Shown here: piece after piece, positions 5,052 to 9,018 of the stretch
How positions within the stretch are numbered: position 1 is the stretch's first letter
Layout of the letters: every line of letters starts with the position of its first letter
Origin: an uncultured Desulfomonile sp.
GTDB lineage: Bacteria > Desulfobacterota > Desulfomonilia > Desulfomonilales > Desulfomonilaceae
Direction: 5' to 3'
DNA length: 9,018 nucleotides
Assembly (NCBI GenBank): GCA_937915285.1
Contig: CALDNG010000293.1
Coordinates: 1-9,018, forward strand
The notes under the pieces: generated by a model
Told to the model about the DNA's origin: nothing
Database searches by the model: none
What the model saw: the letters and a program-made list of their open reading frames with translations, nothing else
Made by a program: the position numbers and the translations under genes

Positions 5052-7832
5052 TTACTGTTTCTTCTCCAGTAAAGACGCATGAGCCGCAGCAAGCCTTGCT
5101 ATCGGAACACGCGGACCTGAGCATGATACGTAGTTCAGACCTATGGAGTGGCAGAATTTTATGGATGCCGGATGACCACCGTGCTCTCCGCAAATACCGA
5201 TTTTGAGGTTGGGGTTTGCGGTTCTACCGGCGCTAACCGCCATTTTCATCAGAGTCCCTACTCCGACCGTGTCTAGAGATTCAAACGGGTTGGCAGGAAG
5301 CAGTCCAGACTCCTGATAAAAAGGCAGGAACTTGTTCTCTGCATCTTCTCGACTAAACGAGAATGTCGCCTGAGTAAGGTCGTTAGTTCCGAAGGAGAAA
5401 AATTCAGCTACTTCCGCCAGGCTCTGGGCAGTCACGCAGGCCCTTACGACTTCTATCATCGAACCAAATTTAAATTTAAGTTTGAGATTGTTTTCAGCCT
5501 CTATTTGAGCCTGACACTCATCAACATACTTTTTGACCCACCTGAGTTCCTTGTGTGAACAAACCTGAGGAACCATTATTTCAGGAAATACCTCCACGCC
5601 TTCCTTCATACACTCGGCAGTAGCCTCCAGGATGGCCTGTATCTGCATCTGATAGATCTCAGGATAAGTTATTCCCAACCGGACACCTCTATGCCCAAGC
5701 ATGGGGTTGATTTCCCTCAATGTTCGGACTCTCTGGAGCATTAGTTTTCTTTTAGCCAATGCTTTTTCGACGGTGACTGGATCAAGCGCAGAGAGGTTGA
5801 GAGGTAACTGGGAGAGGCCTTCCAGGTAGTGGGAGTGCGCATCCACGTCTACCAGCCTTACTGCGTCTAGTAGATCCTGAGCCGCTTTCTGAATCGAACT
5901 CAGCCTTTTGAGTTCATCAAGCTGTTTGATAAGGTCGTTCTCTGTGGGAAGGAATTCATGTATGGGCGGATCAAGGAGACGAATGGTCACGGGATACGGA
6001 GCCATTGCCTTGAGAATTGCCTTGAAGTCAGACCTCTGTATGGGAAGCAGCTTGGCAAGAGCCTTCTTTCTGTCTTCAGGCGTTTCGGCCAGGATCATGT
6101 CCACCACCTTGGGTAGACGTTCAGCAGCATTGAACATTCGTTCGGTTCTGCACAGACCTATACCTACAGCGCCATAACCTCTCGATTTTTCAGCATCCTC
6201 AGGGGTATCCGCATTAGCCATAACTCCGAGGCGGGCAATGTTGTCAGCCCAGCCAAGCAGAGTATTGAGGTGCTCACTAAATTCCGGCTCTATTGTCGGG
6301 ATTTCACCAAGATAAACATTACCGGTCCCACCATCTATGGTTATAACGTCCCCTTCGTGAATGACCTTGTCACCAACAATGGCGAGCCTCTGTTCGGTCT
6401 GTACAACAATTCCTTCGGCTCCTGCCACACACGGTTTTCCCATGCCACGCGCTACCACGGCAGCGTGCGATGTCTTGCCACCACGGCTTGTCAGGATGCC
6501 TTGGGAGGCAAAAAAACCATGGATGTCTTCAGGCTTGGTTTCCTCTCTCACCAGTATGACTTTCTCGCCCTGTCTACCTTCAGTTTCTGCCCGATCCGCG
6601 TCAAAAATACACCTTCCTGAAGCTGCTCCGGGGGAAGCCGGCAGGCCTGTAGCCAGCGGGGTTGCTTCAAATGTCGGATCCAGTCCCGGATAAAGCAGTT
6701 GCTCCAAATGCTCCGGATTGATCCTCAGTAATGATTCTTCTTTGGATAACAATTCCTCCGCCACCATGTCCACTGAAGAACGAACCATGGCCTGGGCGTT
6801 CATTTTCCCATTTCTGGTCTGAAGACAGTACAAAATGCCCTTTTCAATCGTGAACTCAAAGTCCTGGACTTCACGGTAATGTTTCTCCAGCTTGTCCCTG
6901 AGTTCTTCGAGTTGACGGTAAAGCGATGGCATTTCCTGAGACATTGCCTGAATAGGTTTGGGTGTTCTGATTCCTGCGACGACATCCTCGCCCTGGGCGT
7001 TGACCAGGTATTCCCCAAACATAACGTTTTCACCGGTAGCCGGGTCACGCGTAAAACCAACGCCGGTTCCACTGTCATTACCCATGTTACCGAAAACCAT
7101 GGCCACTATGTTTACAGCCGTGCCATTAGCCATGTCAGTGGTGATGTTAAATTCACGTCTGTAATCAACTGCCCTCTTGCCTGTCCATGAATTGAACACC
7201 GCCTGAATGGCAATATTTAGCTGGTCATAAACATCTTCAGGGAAAGGCCTGAAAGTCTGCTCGTAAACGACGTTCAGGAATAGTTCGCTGATTTCCTTGA
7301 GATCCTCGGTGGTGAGATCAACATCCGAGATCGCGCCGGTTTTGACCTTTACAGCTTCAAGGGTTTCATCAAAATACTGATCAGGGATACCCATTGCTAT
7401 TTTGCCAAATAGCTGAATAAAGCGCCTGTAGGCGTCATAGCCGAAGCGCTCGTTGCCCGTCTGGGCGATCAAACCATGGAGTGTGTTTGAATTTAGACCC
7501 AGGTTGAGTATCGTATCCATCATGCCCGGCATTGACATCGCTGAACCGGAACGGACCGAAACCAGTAAAGGATTGTCGGGATCACCGAATTTTTTCCCGC
7601 TATCAATCTCCAACTGTTTCATGTGTCCAATTACTTCTTCCATCATGCCGGGTGGCAATTCTCCCACTCCAGAATCCAGAAAACTCAAACAGGCTTCCGT
7701 AGTAATTACAAAGCCGGGCGGTACTTTAAGACCTATCTGGGTCATTTCGCACAGACCCGCTCCTTTGCCGCCTAAAAGCTTTTTGTTTTTACCGTCGCCC
7801 TCTTGAAATGAGTACACGAATTTTTGGCTCAT
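5052..7832 (-). CDS. ppdK: Pyruvate, phosphate dikinase
   Basis: A cytoplasmic 926-residue enzyme that interconverts ATP, phosphate and pyruvate with AMP, pyrophosphate and PEP. The N-terminal ATP-grasp domain has GGKGAGLCEM (21-30), VSVRSGSAMSMPGMMDT (91-107) and TGVGFTRDPATGEN (256-269). The swivelling phosphohistidine domain has GGKTSHAAVVARGMG with catalytic His456. The PEP/pyruvate TIM barrel has CRTER (Arg562), TIRLLDPP (Arg618), GHRGVRLG (713-720), Glu794, GTNDLTQ (Asn817, Asp818) and catalytic Cys881 in GICGEHGG. All key residues are present, so it should be active. Compared with the roughly 874-residue Clostridium symbiosum enzyme, about 48 extra residues fall between Arg618 and Glu794. 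The ATG at 7832 is preferred over one six codons upstream because GGAGAG (7842-7837) lies at the right spacing only for it. The gene is monocistronic, with its own promoter and terminator. No PPDK regulatory protein gene is adjacent. Confidence 0.97.
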   Translation of the reverse strand: MSQKFVYSFQEGDGKNKKLLGGKGAGLCEMTQIGLKVPPGFVITTEACLSFLDSGVGELPPGMMEEVIGHMKQLEIDSGKKFGDPDNPLLVSVRSGSAMSMPGMMDTILNLGLNSNTLHGLIAQTGNERFGYDAYRRFIQLFGKIAMGIPDQYFDETLEAVKVKTGAISDVDLTTEDLKEISELFLNVVYEQTFRPFPEDVYDQLNIAIQAVFNSWTGKRAVDYRREFNITTDMANGTAVNIVAMVFGNMGNDSGTGVGFTRDPATGENVMFGEYLVNAQGEDVVAGIRTPKPIQAMSQEMPSLYRQLEELRDKLEKHYREVQDFEFTIEKGILYCLQTRNGKMNAQAMVRSSVDMVAEELLSKEESLLRINPEHLEQLLYPGLDPTFEATPLATGLPASPGAASGRCIFDADRAETEGRQGEKVILVREETKPEDIHGFFASQGILTSRGGKTSHAAVVARGMGKPCVAGAEGIVVQTEQRLAIVGDKVIHEGDVITIDGGTGNVYLGEIPTIEPEFSEHLNTLLGWADNIARLGVMANADTPEDAEKSRGYGAVGIGLCRTERMFNAAERLPKVVDMILAETPEDRKKALAKLLPIQRSDFKAILKAMAPYPVTIRLLDPPIHEFLPTENDLIKQLDELKRLSSIQKAAQDLLDAVRLVDVDAHSHYLEGLSQLPLNLSALDPVTVEKALAKRKLMLQRVRTLREINPMLGHRGVRLGITYPEIYQMQIQAILEATAECMKEGVEVFPEIMVPQVCSHKELRWVKKYVDECQAQIEAENNLKLKFKFGSMIEVVRACVTAQSLAEVAEFFSFGTNDLTQATFSFSREDAENKFLPFYQESGLLPANPFESLDTVGVGTLMKMAVSAGRTANPNLKIGICGEHGGHPASIKFCHSIGLNYVSCSGPRVPIARLAAAHASLLEKKQ

Positions 7833-7856
7833 CGGACTCTCCAGTTCCATTTTTAG

Positions 7857-7930
7857 ATAACTGACTTAATTTACCTCAAAAACAGAGGCTTAAAACAAAA
7901 ATTCCCACCCAAGGCTAATCACCCAGTTAT
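7857..7930 (-). promoter_or_regulatory. Possible folded leader of ppdK mRNA
   Basis: In the predicted leader, ATAACTG and CAGTTAT (7930-7924 and 7863-7857 on the minus strand) form a perfect 7-bp closing helix around about 60 nt. Inside it is a small hairpin CCTC-7 nt-GAGG (7874-7888). The closing helix ends 15 bases before the GGAGAG ribosome binding site. It matches no riboswitch class I can recognise and may be fortuitous. Confidence 0.2.
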
Positions 7931-7970
7931 GCGTCAATTTGCGTTTGATTTCATGTGACAGAACTATTTC

Positions 7971-7987
7971 ATACTATCAAATAGTAT
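7971..7987. promoter_or_regulatory. Operator-like inverted repeat at the ppdK start site
   Basis: A perfect inverted repeat ATACTAT-CAA-ATAGTAT. It overlaps the last base of the -10 element and covers the predicted transcription start (near 7980), a typical repressor position. A second, overlapping inverted repeat, ACTATTT (7963-7969) with AAATAGT (7979-7985), is an alternative pairing of the same bases. Confidence 0.45.
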
Positions 7988-8015
7988 TTATATATTTCAA
8001 ATAAAACCTAAACAA
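7987..8015 (-). promoter_or_regulatory. Candidate sigma70 promoter of ppdK
   Basis: On the minus strand, -35 TTGTTT (8015-8010, four of six) and -10 TATAAA (7992-7987, five of six) are separated by exactly 17 bases within an AT-rich stretch. The predicted start near 7980 gives a leader of about 150 nt before the ATG at 7832. Confidence 0.55.
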
Positions 8016-8021
8016 CTTTCC

Positions 8022-8032
8022 GATAGTATACT
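8022..8032. promoter_or_regulatory. Second copy of the operator-like motif, upstream of the ppdK -35
   Basis: GATAGTATACT repeats the ATAGTAT half-site of the element at the start site and contains the perfect 8-bp palindrome AGTATACT (8025-8032). It lies just upstream of the -35, where activators or a second repressor dimer often bind. Its GATAGTAT is also the exact complement of ATACTATC at 7971-7978. Confidence 0.35.
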
Positions 8033-8155
8033 GACTTCAGGTAATACTGATCGTTGTTCATCCAGATCGGAGGTTCCGGCCCTTACGGGTTCAGACTCTA
8101 TATTTGAACGATATCAATCGGTTAACAACCCTACAAACAGAATCCCCAGGAGCGT
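8033..8155. other. Gap after the RACo-family gene with no clear element
   Basis: The stretch between the RACo-family stop and the ppdK control region contains only short inverted repeats, for example CTGA-CT-TCAG (8031-8040), CGAT-ATCA-ATCG and GGTT-AAC-AACC. None is followed by a T-run on the minus strand, so no intrinsic terminator for the RACo-family gene is visible. No tRNA, known riboswitch or credible ORF was found. Confidence 0.4.
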
Positions 8156-9018
8156 CTAACGTTTCATGGATCCTGGCCTCACTGACGGAAAAAGTTCTGA
8201 TCTTGTATGAGGCAAAAATAGGGCCGCCATGAAATTGTCCATGTATGACGGATCCTCTGATAACTCCACATTTGTCATTGCACGCGCTATTTCACGGGAT
8301 TTTTCCATCAGTCCCCTGTCAAGGGCTGCCAGCCTGGCCCCCTTGAGCGATGAATTCCCGATGAACATGAACTTCTCTTTCGGTATGTCAGGTAAAAGAC
8401 CGATGTTCACCGAATGGTCCAGATTGATGAAACTTCCAAATGCTCCCGCTATGATGACCTTGTCCAGATCATCAACCGAAAGTCCAATTTTTTCCAGTAG
8501 ACAAAGATAGCCCGAAAACATTGCGCCTTTGGCACGAAGTATATTATCGAGATCCACTTCGCTCAATGTTATGTCTTCACCTGCTCCACTCTCTTTTGCC
8601 CAGCAAATTACATATTCATAGCCGCTCTTGCCTTTTCGTATTCGATCGGTTTCCAGGTCATGGGCATATTTTCCGTTCTGGTTCAATATGCCTATCAGCA
8701 GCATTTGTGAAACAATGTTGATGATGCCTGAGCCACATATTCCAATAGCAGGCTTGCCATCGATTGTTCTTATCATCGGCTCGAGGGTATCCGGATCGAT
8801 GAGAATGCCTTCAACGGCCCCGGGGGCCGCTCGCATGCCATACTGCAGGCCTCCACCCTCAAAAGCTGGTCCAGCGGAACAGGAGGCTGTCATCAATAGA
8901 TCCTTGTTGCCCGCGACTATTTCGCCATTTGTGCCAATGTCGATGAACAGGGTCATTTCATCGCTCTGCCACATTCCGTTGGACAGAACCCCGGATACTA
9001 TGTCGCCCCCCACATATG
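8156..9018 (-). CDS. RACo-family corrinoid activation ATPase (DUF4445), C-terminal part
   Basis: The last 287 or so residues of a larger protein that continues past the right edge. It belongs to the ASKHA-fold reductive activators of corrinoid proteins, which couple ATP hydrolysis to reduction of Co(II) corrinoid proteins back to Co(I). Counting from the GTG at 9013, visible motifs are FIDIGTNGEI (23-32, nucleotide phosphate loop), CSAGPAFEGGG (45-55), GICGSGI (92-98) and IAGAFGSFI (188-196). They are followed by the family's NIGLLPDIP segment (203-211). The GTG at 9013 is not the true start: the frame continues upstream as TyrVal, giving YVGGDIVSG, a normal internal family sequence. The N-terminal 2Fe-2S ferredoxin domain of complete members would lie outside the window. 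The 3' end is intact, with TAG at 8158-8156. No corrinoid protein or methyltransferase gene is in view, so the target cannot be named. Confidence 0.88.
   Translation of the reverse strand, partial: YVGGDIVSGVLSNGMWQSDEMTLFIDIGTNGEIVAGNKDLLMTASCSAGPAFEGGGLQYGMRAAPGAVEGILIDPDTLEPMIRTIDGKPAIGICGSGIINIVSQMLLIGILNQNGKYAHDLETDRIRKGKSGYEYVICWAKESGAGEDITLSEVDLDNILRAKGAMFSGYLCLLEKIGLSVDDLDKVIIAGAFGSFINLDHSVNIGLLPDIPKEKFMFIGNSSLKGARLAALDRGLMEKSREIARAMTNVELSEDPSYMDNFMAALFLPHTRSELFPSVRPGSMKR

Noticed and set aside
6270..6693. Two overlapping plus-strand frames of about 110 codons inside ppdK
   Set aside because: They are antisense to the strongly conserved phosphohistidine domain of PpdK and show no protein-like pattern or start signals of their own.
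7833..7850. Alternative ppdK start six codons upstream (MELESP)
   Set aside because: No ribosome binding site precedes that ATG, whereas GGAGAG is well placed for the ATG at 7832, which gives the usual family N-terminus.
8071..8095. GTTCCGGCCC...GGGTTC stretch as a tRNA or riboswitch piece
   Set aside because: Only a 3-bp CCC/GGG stem forms, and there is no cloverleaf or cobalamin-riboswitch core.
9011..9013. GTG at 9013 as the start of the RACo-family gene
   Set aside because: The frame continues upstream to the window edge and the sequence around it matches the middle of the family, so the gene is cut by the window.

Overview
The window comes from a bacterial chromosome of moderate GC content. 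An acetogen/sulfate-reducer type of anaerobe, probably a Desulfobacterota (former deltaproteobacterial) relative, is the best guess. This is inference: it rests on a RACo-type corrinoid activation ATPase next to a pyruvate phosphate dikinase, and on the general look of the proteins. No rRNA, tRNA, CRISPR array, integrase or transposase was seen.

Layout. Positions 1-127 hold the upstream region of a plus-strand gene for an AmpG-like MFS transporter (128-1330). Everything else is on the minus strand. Reading leftwards from 4754 there is a probable three-gene operon: a small secreted Pro/Cys-rich protein (4754-4389), a membrane-anchored dynamin-like or Era-like GTPase (4334-2574, TTG start) and an FtsX/MacB-type ABC permease (2547-1396, TTG start). 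It converges on the transporter gene, with only 65 bases between the stop codons. A sigma70-like promoter for it lies at 4824-4853.

A noncoding gap (4755-5051) holds that promoter, a GC-rich inverted repeat and a strong intrinsic terminator (4951-4993) that ends the next unit, the pyruvate phosphate dikinase gene ppdK (7832-5052). ppdK has its own 323-base upstream gap. In it, a good -35/-10 pair (7987-8015) is bracketed by ATACTAT/ATAGTAT inverted repeats that look like operator sites, followed by a leader of about 150 nt. The right edge carries the 3' part of a RACo-family gene (8156-9018, continuing outside the window).

How the genes fit together. PpdK interconverts pyruvate, ATP and phosphate with PEP, AMP and pyrophosphate, and so links pyruvate to gluconeogenesis. 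RACo proteins use ATP to re-reduce inactive Co(II) corrinoid proteins of the Wood-Ljungdahl pathway or of methyltransferase systems. Both suit an anaerobe that builds sugars from C1/C2 units, but nothing shows that they are co-transcribed. The most unusual part is the secreted protein-GTPase-permease cluster. Its function is unknown to me and its permease has no ATPase partner in the window.
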